Below the pieces are notes generated by a model, which was given only the letters and a program-made list of their open reading frames with translations, searched no databases and had not been told where the DNA came from. Positions 22,559-31,610 of a stretch of 64,000 nucleotides of DNA are shown here, piece by piece (position 1 is the stretch's first letter; the number at the start of each line of letters is the position of its first letter). Source of the stretch: Desulfamplus sp. (GTDB lineage Bacteria > Desulfobacterota > Desulfobacteria > Desulfobacterales > Desulfobacteraceae); the NCBI GenBank assembly GCA_015232455.1, contig JADFZQ010000010.1, positions 62,001 through 126,000 on the forward strand, read 5' to 3'. The position numbers and the translations under genes were made by a program.

Positions 22559-23275
22559 TCAACGTATATCAACTTTCCCTTTAAAAAAATCCATCACAAA
22601 AGTGATATGTTTTTTCATAGATGTATATGATTGATAAGAGTCTCTACCCTTTATTGAATCCACTATATTATGGTGTTGGCTAATAATAATATCAATGTTA
22701 TCCATATTCTCATAAAGACCTGCTAAATTCTCTCTTATTCCATAAAATAAATAATCATAGAAATTACGCATAATTAGAATATGTAAAGGGTTTTTAGTTG
22801 CATAAGCAATAGCCATGTGAAATGAGGTATCTGCCTCTGTTCCAAGACGACCTAAATCAATCTCTTTTTTCATCTCTTCAATGCTGTGTTCCATTGCATT
22901 TATATCTTGTTCATCAGAACGCAATGCAGCAAGGGCAGCAGCATTGCACTCAAGACCCATTCTAACCTCTAACAAGTCTTGAATTGAGGCATCTTGTGTC
23001 TGCATAGCTTTTGCTAAAGGGCTCTGTTCATCAGAATCATATAATTTGACAAATGTGCCTTGCCCTTGCTTTTGAACAACCAAACCCATAGCTACAAGTC
23101 TTTGGATAGCATCACGTATTGTGGTTCTGCTAACCTTCATTGCATCTGCAAGCTCACGTTCGGGCATCAATTTTTCACCGGGTTTTAGTTTGCCTCTATA
23201 AATAAGCTCTCTTATCTGATCAAATACTTGATCTGATATTCGTTTTGCTTTTATGGGTTTTATTGGTAACGTCAT
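22559..23275 (-). CDS. GntR/FadR-family transcriptional regulator
   Basis: A 238-residue regulator: an N-terminal winged helix (VFDQIRELIYRGKLKPGEKLMPERELADAMKVSRTTIRDAIQRL) and a C-terminal helical FCD ligand domain (DLLEVRMGLECNAAALAALR; His at FHMAIAYATKN). FCD regulators of this sort include LldR/LutR/PdhR-like sensors of lactate, pyruvate and related acids, and bind TGGT-N3-ACCA sites. Two such sites lie in the promoter region at 31146-31377 between glcD and the TRAP operon, so I infer that it controls the lactate regulon. A restriction island and a DUF pair separate it from those genes. No matching site is evident before its own gene. Confidence 0.88.
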   Translation of the reverse strand: MTLPIKPIKAKRISDQVFDQIRELIYRGKLKPGEKLMPERELADAMKVSRTTIRDAIQRLVAMGLVVQKQGQGTFVKLYDSDEQSPLAKAMQTQDASIQDLLEVRMGLECNAAALAALRSDEQDINAMEHSIEEMKKEIDLGRLGTEADTSFHMAIAYATKNPLHILIMRNFYDYLFYGIRENLAGLYENMDNIDIIISQHHNIVDSIKGRDSYQSYTSMKKHITFVMDFFKGKVDIR

Positions 23276-23336
23276 AATCTCTATTCCTAAACCTTAAATC
23301 ATAAAAATTTATTTATACCTTATATCTATTTATTAT

Positions 23337-26024
23337 TTATATAACAGCACTTCTTAACTGCTCATAAATATCTTGACCTTGTGAATTACGCTTTTGCACC
23401 ATACAAAAAACTCCTGTATCGTTGCTTTTTCGCTGCCAAAGCTCTCCAACCATACGTTTCTCTTTTGTGTCTGAATTTTCAATAAGATGCTCTCCCTTAT
23501 ATTCAACAACAAGAGTTCTGCCATCTTTGAGTTTTGCAACAAAATCAGGATAAAAATAATCTGTAGATGTTGGAAATCTAAAAGAGAATTGACTACGGAT
23601 AATATTACGCACCCAATATTGAACCTCATCAAGCCTATCAATAGCTTGTGCACAATCAAACTCTTCCCCGCTTGGTTTCAGATCGTCAATCATTGGGTAG
23701 TAATGCTTTGAAAACTTAAAACCGCCTTTATATGGATTTCTTACCTCATACATCTGACCAAATGAAAAAGCATTTTCAATTGAGACAGAAACAATATCTT
23801 CTGAACCAAAAAGAGATAAATTAAACCCTTTAATTGCCGCCTTTTTTCTTGCCTCTTCAATCTTTAAAGTTAAAACACGGACAAGAATAAAACGAGAACG
23901 GACAAGAGCCTCAAAAGAGATACCACGTATATCTGTAAGATAAGATATTGCTCTTCTGAAAAATTCCTGCTTTTTAGGCTGAACTACATCTTGTGCTGTA
24001 ATGTGAAAATCTAAAAAACGGATAAGATCAATTTCCGTCAATGATGTTGAGACTTGATTTAGATCAAAAAGATTCTCTTCATGCCTTACTGCTTCATATT
24101 TAATCTGTCTGCCTTCAATATCTATTTTAAATGAATCAGCCTGCTCCTCAATCTTGAACTCATGCTCTGTAATAACATGCCCATTTTTAATTGATATTAA
24201 ATCCCAATCTGCTATTTCAAGAAAATCTTCACGGTCAGGGGGAAAAAGATCGCCTTGCATTGCAACACATAAATTTGGAATTTTAAACGGCAAACCATTT
24301 TCAGAAGGTGCTTTTTGAGCCTCTTGCCTTAATATATACTCTTTAATCGTTTCAGAAGCTGTTTTTACGGTTTTACTATCTTGCGTTTTTTTGTAAAGAG
24401 CAACAATGGCAGTATTATCTGCTTCTGTTATCTCTCCATGAATAATCAAATTTGCACTACCATTCTCATCAACTGAAATTGAGGAACGAGAGGCTATTGA
24501 ATCTGGAAGATCGCTTTGTGTAATTGGCTTTGTAATCTCAAGAACAAGAGGTTTTTCTTTTATTTTAGTAGTTTGTGCGTTTTGTGTGTCATCTTGATTA
24601 TATTGAAAAAAGAACAAATCTTGATCATAAGATTGAAGATTTCGAGCAACCTCAAGCTCTTCAAATCCCATATCAACTAATTTGTCTTTCAATTGACTGG
24701 CAGCACGGGAAAATGATGGAGAAGTTACATGGGCATAAGCACAATTGAGCTGTTCAACAAACCGCCTCTTTGCATAAGGCATTCTCAAAACACGCCCTAA
24801 AAGCTGTTCAACATCTTTGTCTGATGAAATGTTTGCCACAGAACAAAAAACGTAGGCAAATGAGCAGTCCCAACCCTCTTTAAGTGCCTGTTTTGTAATT
24901 ACATACTCAATGGGGCAGGCTTTATCAAATAGATTAACTTTATCAAGCTCTCTTTGCGTGCCAGTTGCAACTGCTATCTTTTCCGCTGCAATATTCACAT
25001 TTTCAATAAGATGCTGTTTTAAAACCTCAACTGTAACCTCTTTTCCTGTGTTTTCTGCCTGAAAAAGAGCAATAGGGCGGACATAATCTTTTTCTTTTGA
25101 TGCAAGCTCTAAAAGTCTTTTCTGCGTTTGAACAGCATCATAAACGGCTGATTCCCAATTTTTATGTTCAGACAACATAATAGGAAGTTTTATCATCTCT
25201 TCTGCATGAAGTTCTGAAGCTGAAACAGAAAATAGAACATTGCTTCCGCTATCTTTTGTTTGATTTGGTGTTGCAGTAAATTCAATAACGCATGATGGAT
25301 TTACTGATGCAAGCGTTTTCAACGAAAGGGGAGTTCGGGAGTTGTGTGCTTCATCGACAATCACCAATGGCTTTTTGGCATGACATAAATTTGCGAATGA
25401 GTATTTAACCTTTCCAGCATTAGGATGACCATCTTCAAAACGCTCCATATAAGGCGTGCCGTTAGGCATACGGGCAAAATGAGGTTCAAAATTTTCATGG
25501 TGGGCGTAAAATTTGCGGATAGATGTGTCTTGAACTCGTGAAGTTGCAAACGTTCCAATAACTATTACAGCTTTATTTTCAAGATCAGTTGGGCGGATAT
25601 CTATAATATCGTCCATACTTATGACCATTGGATTTTGTCCCTGATTCCCTTTTAAACTCTCTTTAAGTGCTTGGTAATAAGGGTGTCTCGGTTGTTTAAG
25701 TGCATCAAGAGTCTGATCTTTTATTGCAGTTGTTGGAACAAGCCAAAGAACAAGAGGAGAATCAGTGCCGATAAAATGTTGTGCTGCAATTCCAACAGTA
25801 TGGGCAGCAAGCAGAGTTTTTCCACCTCCAGTCGGAAGACGCAGACAGACAAACGGAATATCTCCAAATCCCCGTGATTTATATGGTATCTTGATTTTAT
25901 CATCAGCAAATTTAGCAAACGCATCAGCAGGACCAGCAAGCTGGCATTCAGATAAAAATTGAGTAAGCCGTTCAAGTGCATTTTTTTGATAGTTTTTTAG
26001 CTCTATTTTATATGGAGTCATCAT
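23337..26024 (-). CDS. Type III restriction enzyme, Res subunit
   Basis: A predicted ATP-dependent restriction subunit of 895 residues. It has an SF2 helicase core: Walker A LPTGGGKTLLAAH near residue 65, DEAH box VDEAHNSR near 223, TATPN, and motif VI in LLGRVLRMPY. A C-terminal nuclease-like segment YPDFVAKLKDGRTLVVEYKG carries the D...E-x-K pattern of PD-(D/E)XK enzymes. It overlaps the methylase gene by four bases (ATGA), as expected for a mod-res operon. It works with Mod to cut unmethylated DNA. The gene appears intact. Confidence 0.92.
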   Translation of the reverse strand: MMTPYKIELKNYQKNALERLTQFLSECQLAGPADAFAKFADDKIKIPYKSRGFGDIPFVCLRLPTGGGKTLLAAHTVGIAAQHFIGTDSPLVLWLVPTTAIKDQTLDALKQPRHPYYQALKESLKGNQGQNPMVISMDDIIDIRPTDLENKAVIVIGTFATSRVQDTSIRKFYAHHENFEPHFARMPNGTPYMERFEDGHPNAGKVKYSFANLCHAKKPLVIVDEAHNSRTPLSLKTLASVNPSCVIEFTATPNQTKDSGSNVLFSVSASELHAEEMIKLPIMLSEHKNWESAVYDAVQTQKRLLELASKEKDYVRPIALFQAENTGKEVTVEVLKQHLIENVNIAAEKIAVATGTQRELDKVNLFDKACPIEYVITKQALKEGWDCSFAYVFCSVANISSDKDVEQLLGRVLRMPYAKRRFVEQLNCAYAHVTSPSFSRAASQLKDKLVDMGFEELEVARNLQSYDQDLFFFQYNQDDTQNAQTTKIKEKPLVLEITKPITQSDLPDSIASRSSISVDENGSANLIIHGEITEADNTAIVALYKKTQDSKTVKTASETIKEYILRQEAQKAPSENGLPFKIPNLCVAMQGDLFPPDREDFLEIADWDLISIKNGHVITEHEFKIEEQADSFKIDIEGRQIKYEAVRHEENLFDLNQVSTSLTEIDLIRFLDFHITAQDVVQPKKQEFFRRAISYLTDIRGISFEALVRSRFILVRVLTLKIEEARKKAAIKGFNLSLFGSEDIVSVSIENAFSFGQMYEVRNPYKGGFKFSKHYYPMIDDLKPSGEEFDCAQAIDRLDEVQYWVRNIIRSQFSFRFPTSTDYFYPDFVAKLKDGRTLVVEYKGEHLIENSDTKEKRMVGELWQRKSNDTGVFCMVQKRNSQGQDIYEQLRSAVI

Positions 26025-27544
26025 TTCTGAACCTCATAAGGTATTTGCTTAAACAGTATGTTATTATTTTTGAGTGTTTCAGCTCGAAGCAGTGTTGATT
26101 CTCCATAGATAATTTTTAAACCGTCATGCGGTGGAAGGTCTTTTAAAATTTGACGAGTCAGCACATTGCCGCCGTTTGGGCTGCGGTCTCCTAATATGCC
26201 GTTATAAAGAAGATAATAAGCAGTATCTTGATTAACTCCGATTAATGGGGTGTTAAATTTGGAAGTTTTAGGAATCGGTTGTTTTGTCTCTTTAAACCAA
26301 ATAAAAGATGCAAGATGTTTGAATTTAACATCAGGGTTTATTTTATCATCAGACAAAAATACCTTTGAACCAAGTTTGTAAAACCTAAACCCTCCGCCTC
26401 CTGTCCAATTTACAGCTTTTGAAATTCCGCCCTGTTCTCCGTCAATAACTTTTTTAAGGCGTGTTGCACAGTGAGTTTGGGCATGTTCTCCCATTTCAAT
26501 TCCAATATATCTGCGGTTCATTTTGTGAGCAACTGCGGCAGTAGTTCCAGAACCAAGAAAGGAGTCAAGAACAAGATCATTAGGGTTTGTGGCTATGTGT
26601 ATGATTCGTTGAAGAAGTCGTTCAGGTTTTGGTGTGTCAAAAACATTATCTTTTCCAAAAATAAGTTGGACTTCTTTTTTTGATTCATCAGTATGACCAA
26701 CCTCTTGATTAGGCCACCATGTCCATGGTGCAAAACCTTCAATCTCTGACTCATATCTTATTATATTAGGTTGGGAATCCCCATTTTTTCCAAAGTAAAT
26801 ACGACCCTCTTCGAGTAATCGTTTAAAAGTTGCTTCTGCAATACCCCAACATCTGCCTTCTGGTGGACGAAATATTTTACCGTTCGGTGATTCAATTTCA
26901 TAAAATTGTGAAGGGGTTGCGTGCCCTGCTTGAGCATTTATAGGTATTGGACGCCAATTACCACGAGGATCATTGTTAGGATTTTTATATACTTTTAATT
27001 GTTCTTGTGTTGGAGGTATTTTATTACGCTGTTCTTTGAATTTACTGGGATTTATCGCATAAACTATAATATATTCGTGAACATCTCCTATAGCTTCTCT
27101 ATTTTCTCTTGAATACCTTTTTTGCCAAACATTAGTCGCTATAAAAGATTTTCTGCCAAATATCTCATCCATGATTATTTTTAAATAAGGCATTTCTGAA
27201 TCATCAATGCTAACCCAAATACTCCCATCTTCGGAAAGAAGGTCTCTTAATAATTCTAATCTTGGATAGATAAGGCTCAACCATGTGGAATGTTCTAAAT
27301 TATCGTCATAATGCTCAAAAGCACTCTTGGTATTATAGGGTGGATCGATATAGATACATTTAACCTGTCCAGCATACAAGGGTAATAACGCCTTTAGCCC
27401 ATCAAGATTGTCGCCTTGAATAATCATGTTTTCAGTATCTTCATCACCGTAGGACAATTCAGGCACTTCATCAAGCAGACGAAACGGAGCATTAGCAGCA
27501 GATTTAAGGGCTTCGGGTCTAGTTGTCCATTCAAGACGGGGCAT
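26021..27544 (-). CDS. Type III DNA methyltransferase, Mod subunit
   Basis: A 507-residue adenine-specific DNA methyltransferase. The catalytic motif DPPYNTKS comes first (near 68) and the SAM-binding FLGSGTTAAVAHKM later (near 320), the beta-class order usual for Mod proteins, with the target-recognition region between. Mod both modifies DNA and gives the Res subunit its specificity. It is the first gene of the pair. The length is on the short side for Mod. I see no simple-sequence repeat tract that would make it phase variable. Confidence 0.92.
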   Translation of the reverse strand: MPRLEWTTRPEALKSAANAPFRLLDEVPELSYGDEDTENMIIQGDNLDGLKALLPLYAGQVKCIYIDPPYNTKSAFEHYDDNLEHSTWLSLIYPRLELLRDLLSEDGSIWVSIDDSEMPYLKIIMDEIFGRKSFIATNVWQKRYSRENREAIGDVHEYIIVYAINPSKFKEQRNKIPPTQEQLKVYKNPNNDPRGNWRPIPINAQAGHATPSQFYEIESPNGKIFRPPEGRCWGIAEATFKRLLEEGRIYFGKNGDSQPNIIRYESEIEGFAPWTWWPNQEVGHTDESKKEVQLIFGKDNVFDTPKPERLLQRIIHIATNPNDLVLDSFLGSGTTAAVAHKMNRRYIGIEMGEHAQTHCATRLKKVIDGEQGGISKAVNWTGGGGFRFYKLGSKVFLSDDKINPDVKFKHLASFIWFKETKQPIPKTSKFNTPLIGVNQDTAYYLLYNGILGDRSPNGGNVLTRQILKDLPPHDGLKIIYGESTLLRAETLKNNNILFKQIPYEVQK

Positions 27545-27580
27545 TATTTAGTAGTCTCCGATTGTTGATCAAGTTGCTCT

Positions 27581-27889
27581 TCAATATGTAATATTATTTT
27601 TTTGACTAAGCCATCTTTTAAGTGATTTTTGACTTTCACCAGATGGATTGCCAGCAAGAATACCTTCAAGGCTAATATCTTCATCTATATCAGACCAGTG
27701 AATACCTGATCCATTGCCTATTAATCGCCAGTTCTCTCTTTCTGCAACAGAGGAATAATGCAAACGTGGATACCATGATAGAGGTAAAGATATTGTTCTG
27801 CCGTCATCAATTTCAACTGTTAGAGTTTCATCATTTATATTCAAATTGTATATTTTAGGAGTTTTAATTTTAACTGCTAAAGTAGTCAT
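27581..27889 (-). CDS. DUF2442 protein (putative antitoxin-like partner)
   Basis: A 102-residue DUF2442 protein; the family signature DGRTISLPLSWYPRL is present near residue 29. Members commonly follow a DUF4160 gene, as here, with a 20-base overlap, and the pair is often treated as a putative toxin-antitoxin module, although the activity is not established to my knowledge. It stands between the restriction pair and glcF, consistent with a small mobile or defence-type islet. Confidence 0.85.
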   Translation of the reverse strand: MTTLAVKIKTPKIYNLNINDETLTVEIDDGRTISLPLSWYPRLHYSSVAERENWRLIGNGSGIHWSDIDEDISLEGILAGNPSGESQKSLKRWLSQKNNITY

Positions 27890-28106
27890 TCCATGCCTCC
27901 ATAATCTCTATTTGATGCTCTTCAACAATAGATAAAATTTGCTTTATTTCAACTCTATTAAATCCTACGCTGTTTTGCAGACGAATAGGGTCAACCCATA
28001 TTTTTGCTAAGTTATCATTTTTTTCAACATGAACATGAATAGGCTCGCTGTTATCACTTGAATAAAAGAAAAATCTATATGAGCCTATTCTTAAAATAGT
28101 AGGCAT
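27870..28106 (-). CDS. DUF4160 protein
   Basis: A 78-residue DUF4160 protein, recognised from MPTILRIGSYRFFFYSSD followed by EPIHVHVEK. The ATG at 28106 is preferred over the in-frame one at 28127 because GGAG lies seven bases before it and family members start at MPT. It overlaps the DUF2442 gene by 20 bases and is presumably co-translated with it. Proposed role in a toxin-antitoxin-like pair is an inference from this gene pairing. Confidence 0.85.
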   Translation of the reverse strand: MPTILRIGSYRFFFYSSDNSEPIHVHVEKNDNLAKIWVDPIRLQNSVGFNRVEIKQILSIVEEHQIEIMEAWNDYFSS

Positions 28107-28152
28107 TTTTATACTCCATAGTTTCAAGTTGATTCATTAAGACAACTCAATA

Positions 28153-29511
28153 TCATTTACGCAAAGCCTTTGCGTAAAGTTCAATCGGGTGGCAAACCTT
28201 TATATTAAGATTTTTCTTTGCAAGCATATCAGAAATCTGAACCATACAGGCAGGACAGCCAGTAGCTACAACATTGCAGTTTGTATCTGCGATATTTTTG
28301 CTTTTTATCTGACCAATTTCTGAAGATATATCATAATGATAAAGGTTAAAACTTCCCCCCATTCCGCAGCATTTATCACAACCTTCCATCTCAACAAGTT
28401 TGTTACCAGATGCTTTTATTAAAATTCTTGGCTCTTTGAACACTCCAAGTGATTTTTTTAAATGACATGGATCATGATAGGTTACAATATGTTCTGACCG
28501 TATAGAATCTCCATCCATCTTTACTTCTGCATATTCTGATAAAACCTTGACTTTATTAACTAAGAACTGATTTATATCAAGAGTTTTGTGCGATAGCTCT
28601 TTAATTTTTTCCCTTGTTTTACTTGCACTTCCTTTATAAATTGATGGCCAGAGCTTTTTAATTGTTGATGTGCATGTTGCACAGGCAGTAACAAGATAAT
28701 CAAATTTTTCTTCATTAAATAGCTGAATATGATACTCAACCAATTTCTCAAAACTCTTCATATCACCAGAAGCAAGAGCTGGAATCCCACAACACCCTTG
28801 TCCTGTTGGGATATAAAGACCAACTCCATGAAATCCAAAAACATCAATGACATCTTTTCCAATATGAGGAAAAATTTTATCAATAATGCAGCCAGTAAAA
28901 AAAGCGACCTTTAAACCTGATTTGCCAGCATTAGTGTTTATTATTGATGTTGATTCTTCAGAAATATCAGAACTATTTTTATTATAAGATTTTGAGCTAT
29001 GAAAAGGCTTATTTGACATTGGAAGAAAATGGCGATCACCAAAAAGGGGAGAAACAACTCTTGCACATGAAGTTCCTTGTGCATTTTTATCTTGTTTTGT
29101 AAAAATATTTTGAAATTTGCCTGCCCACTCTGTAAGCTTGTCAAATGTTTCTGGATTAGATAGCATTTTTCTGAAAATGAGCTTTTTAGCAGGAGAAAGC
29201 CCTTTAAATTCAGCAAGAATAGCCCTTGCCTTTATAAATATCTCAACAACATTAACTCCGCTTGGACAATTTGCAGCACATGAGCCACACAGCAGACAGC
29301 GGTTTAAACGCTCACTCACTCCATTAGGATTTGTAAATAGATTTTTTCCAAGACCATCAAGAAGGGCAAGTTTACCTCTTGCAACATCTGCCTCTTTACG
29401 GGTTCTATCAAAAAGCGGGCAGACAGATTGGCACATTCCACACCTGATACAGACAACCAACTGCTCTTCAAGCTCTTTAAGGCTGTTTGCAAGTTCTTTC
29501 ATTTTAACCAT
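28153..29511 (-). CDS. glcF: GlcF-like Fe-S subunit of D-lactate/glycolate dehydrogenase
   Basis: A 452-residue Fe-S oxidoreductase that passes electrons from the FAD subunit next door to the membrane. Two 4Fe-4S motifs lie near the N terminus (CIRCGMCQSVCP and CLLCGSCAANCP), followed by two CCG domains (GCCGIPALASGD and KCCGMGGSFNLY). I start it at the ATG at 29511, which has AAGGAG upstream; the frame is open to 29589, but that would run through a dispersed palindrome (29565-29593). A Ser/Asn-rich insertion at about residues 159-195 makes it longer than typical. It lies downstream of glcD on the same strand. Confidence 0.9.
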   Translation of the reverse strand: MVKMKELANSLKELEEQLVVCIRCGMCQSVCPLFDRTRKEADVARGKLALLDGLGKNLFTNPNGVSERLNRCLLCGSCAANCPSGVNVVEIFIKARAILAEFKGLSPAKKLIFRKMLSNPETFDKLTEWAGKFQNIFTKQDKNAQGTSCARVVSPLFGDRHFLPMSNKPFHSSKSYNKNSSDISEESTSIINTNAGKSGLKVAFFTGCIIDKIFPHIGKDVIDVFGFHGVGLYIPTGQGCCGIPALASGDMKSFEKLVEYHIQLFNEEKFDYLVTACATCTSTIKKLWPSIYKGSASKTREKIKELSHKTLDINQFLVNKVKVLSEYAEVKMDGDSIRSEHIVTYHDPCHLKKSLGVFKEPRILIKASGNKLVEMEGCDKCCGMGGSFNLYHYDISSEIGQIKSKNIADTNCNVVATGCPACMVQISDMLAKKNLNIKVCHPIELYAKALRK

Positions 29512-29564
29512 ATTTTTTATAAACTCCTTGAATTTAGAATTTATTTGTATAATTTGATTTTGTA

Positions 29565-29593
29565 AGATTTGACATTTAAAAGTTGTCAAATCT
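29565..29593. repeat. Dispersed palindrome A, copy 2 (glcD-glcF gap)
   Basis: AGATTTGACA (29565-29574) pairs exactly with TGTCAAATCT (29584-29593). It sits between the glcD stop and the glcF start, that is, within one operon. Confidence 0.75.
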
Positions 29594-29633
29594 ATATTAC
29601 TACCACAATCAATACCATAAATTATCTCTACAT

Positions 29634-31016
29634 CTATCCCGTAATCTTACCCTGATTTAAAATACCATTTGGATCAAGAGCCTTTCTAAGCCGTTTTGAA
29701 AATAGAATTGATGATGCTCCCGTCTCTTTTGCCAAGAATGGAGCTTTGGCAAGACCTGTTCCATGCTCTCCTGATAAAGTTCCTCCTAATGCTAAAGCTC
29801 TATCAAAAATCTCTTCAATTGCCAATTCAACCCGATGCCACTCCTCTTTATTGCGTTTATCTGTCAAAATAGTTGGATGGAGATTTCCATCTCCTGCATG
29901 ACCAAAAGTGCCTATCTCAATTTTATATTTTACTGCAATCTCTTGAAGAGCCTTAACCATTGCTGGAATTTTGCTTCTTGGAACTGTTGCGTCTTCTAAA
30001 ACCAATGTAGGCTTTAGTTTTGCAAGAGCTGATAAAGCACTTCTTCTTGCAGCCCATATTTTATCGCGTTCGCTATCATCGGTTGCAACCTTTACATTAA
30101 CTGCTCCAAACTTTTTGCAAAGCTCTTCAACCGTCAATCCATCTTCTGCAACTTGTGCAGGATGTCCATCAACCTCAATAAGAAGCAAAGCACCAGCATC
30201 AATTGGTAACCCAGCGTGGCTGTAGGCTTCAACAGCACGTATTGTAAAATTATCTAAAAGTTCAAGAGTTGCTGGCACAATTCGGTTACTGATTATGGCA
30301 GCAACAGTTTCTGAAGCCTTATCAATTGTGTCGTAAACTGCAACCATTGATTTACGTGTTTTGGGAAAAGGGATCAATTTTAGGATAATTTCGTCAAGAA
30401 CTCCAAGCGTGCCTTCAGAACCGACCATCAACCCAGCTAAATTGTAGCCAGTAGCACATTTTACTGTTCGAGAACCAGATTTAACATGTTCTCCCATTGA
30501 ATCAAAAAAACTTACACCCATAACGTAATCTTTGGTTACACCATATTTAAGCCCTCTAAGCCCCCCTGCATTTTCAGCAACATTGCCTCCAATTGTTGAT
30601 ACAGCCTGACTTCCCGGGTCTGGCGGATAAAAAAGCCCCTTTTTCTCAACGGCTGCGGCAAGCGTTGCTGTAACAACCCCGGGCTGAACCACTGCATACA
30701 TATCAGCCTCATTTATCTCAATAATTTTGTTTAATTTGCCTGTGAGGAGAACAATGCCTGAACTGCTCGAAGGGATTGTGCCACCGCTTAAATTTGTTCC
30801 AGCTCCACGAACTGTAATAGGAATCAAATTGTCGCTGCAAAGTTTTACGATCTTACCCATCTGCTCACTGTTTTCAGGCATCACAGCAGCAGAGGGAATA
30901 ACAGGGTCAAGAACAGCAGCATCATAAGAGTATGTAACCATATCCTCTTTTTGGGTTAATAGATTGTCAGCTCCAACTATTTTCTTTAGTTCGCCAATTA
31001 CGCTTTGAATGGTCAT
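29634..31016 (-). CDS. glcD: GlcD-like FAD-linked D-lactate/glycolate dehydrogenase
   Basis: A 460-residue FAD oxidase of the GlcD family. The FAD-binding PP-loop is seen as ITVRGAGTNLSGGTIP, followed by PPDPGSQAVSTIGGNVAENAGG and the C-terminal IGTFGHAGDGNLHPTI and LSGEHGTGLAKA motifs. Together with GlcF it should oxidise D-lactate (or glycolate) to the keto acid. D-lactate is favoured because the divergent operon encodes the L-lactate LutBC system. It is the first gene of the minus-strand arm, and its promoter carries an operator at 31146-31156. Confidence 0.93.
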   Translation of the reverse strand: MTIQSVIGELKKIVGADNLLTQKEDMVTYSYDAAVLDPVIPSAAVMPENSEQMGKIVKLCSDNLIPITVRGAGTNLSGGTIPSSSSGIVLLTGKLNKIIEINEADMYAVVQPGVVTATLAAAVEKKGLFYPPDPGSQAVSTIGGNVAENAGGLRGLKYGVTKDYVMGVSFFDSMGEHVKSGSRTVKCATGYNLAGLMVGSEGTLGVLDEIILKLIPFPKTRKSMVAVYDTIDKASETVAAIISNRIVPATLELLDNFTIRAVEAYSHAGLPIDAGALLLIEVDGHPAQVAEDGLTVEELCKKFGAVNVKVATDDSERDKIWAARRSALSALAKLKPTLVLEDATVPRSKIPAMVKALQEIAVKYKIEIGTFGHAGDGNLHPTILTDKRNKEEWHRVELAIEEIFDRALALGGTLSGEHGTGLAKAPFLAKETGASSILFSKRLRKALDPNGILNQGKITG

Positions 31017-31145
31017 GTTGCCCTCTTTGTTTTTATATTATTTGTATTTTAAGGATTTGCTTATTTGTCTGAATTACTGATTAATTTGATTACAAAGATT
31101 TCACGGATGTTTTATTTTTATCAATTTAATCCGTGATTCAAATAT

Positions 31146-31188
31146 TGGTATTACCAATAATAAAACACCATGATTTTAAACTTGTCAA
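31146..31188 (-). promoter_or_regulatory. glcDF promoter with FadR-type operator
   Basis: Read on the minus strand, TTGACA (31188-31183) is followed after 17 bases by a -10-like TTTTAT and then by TGGTAATACCA (31156-31146), the centre of the perfect palindrome 31144-31158. A TGGT-N3-ACCA core is the kind of site bound by FadR-subfamily GntR regulators. The operator covers the expected start of transcription, which fits repression. Confidence 0.6.
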
Positions 31189-31336
31189 TAATAAAGGTAT
31201 GGTAGTATAAAATTTTTATATAGAGGATAAGTTAAGAGGCTATGTTGTGATATTATAGATTTTTATTTAAAATAATCAATATTTTTAATTGGTTATAGAA
31301 TAATAAAAAATAAAATTAAAATATTTTATTTTTCCC

Positions 31337-31377
31337 TTGACAAGGTATATTCATTAATCTAAATATTGGTCATACCA
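31337..31377 (+). promoter_or_regulatory. dctPQM-lut promoter with FadR-type operator
   Basis: TTGACA (31337-31342) is followed by an AT-rich -10 region around 31357-31366 and by TGGTCATACCA (31367-31377). The distance from TTGACA to TGGT is 30 bases, against 32 for the divergent promoter, so the two units are near mirror images. The operator position suggests repression of the transporter-lut operon. Confidence 0.6.
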
Positions 31378-31610
31378 TAAGGCACGGTAGAATTTTATCT
31401 CGTAAAAAAATAGATTGGTTTATATTAAAGACCATCAACAAAATAATAAGGAGGTAAACAGATCACAATAAAATATAATTATTACCCCACCGAACAAGAA
31501 TTTTTTTCCAATTTAAGTTTTATGATTTTTATTTAAGCCCAATTATTTATATTTTTAAAACTTATTAAAAACCCAACTAGTTATCTTAAACTTTAAGGAG
31601 ACCCAAGAAA

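Larger units (their letters stand above)
31017..31610. other. Divergent regulatory region of the lactate regulon
   Basis: This 594-base gap lies between glcD (minus) and dctP (plus). It holds two promoter-plus-operator units, one for each direction (listed separately), and a roughly 230-base leader before dctP that has an AAGGAGG at 31450 with no suitable start codon after it. No coding sequence is evident. Confidence 0.6.

Noticed and set aside
29512-29589. 26-residue N-terminal extension of GlcF
   Set aside because: It would be translated from a dispersed palindrome, and a better ribosome site precedes the ATG at 29511.
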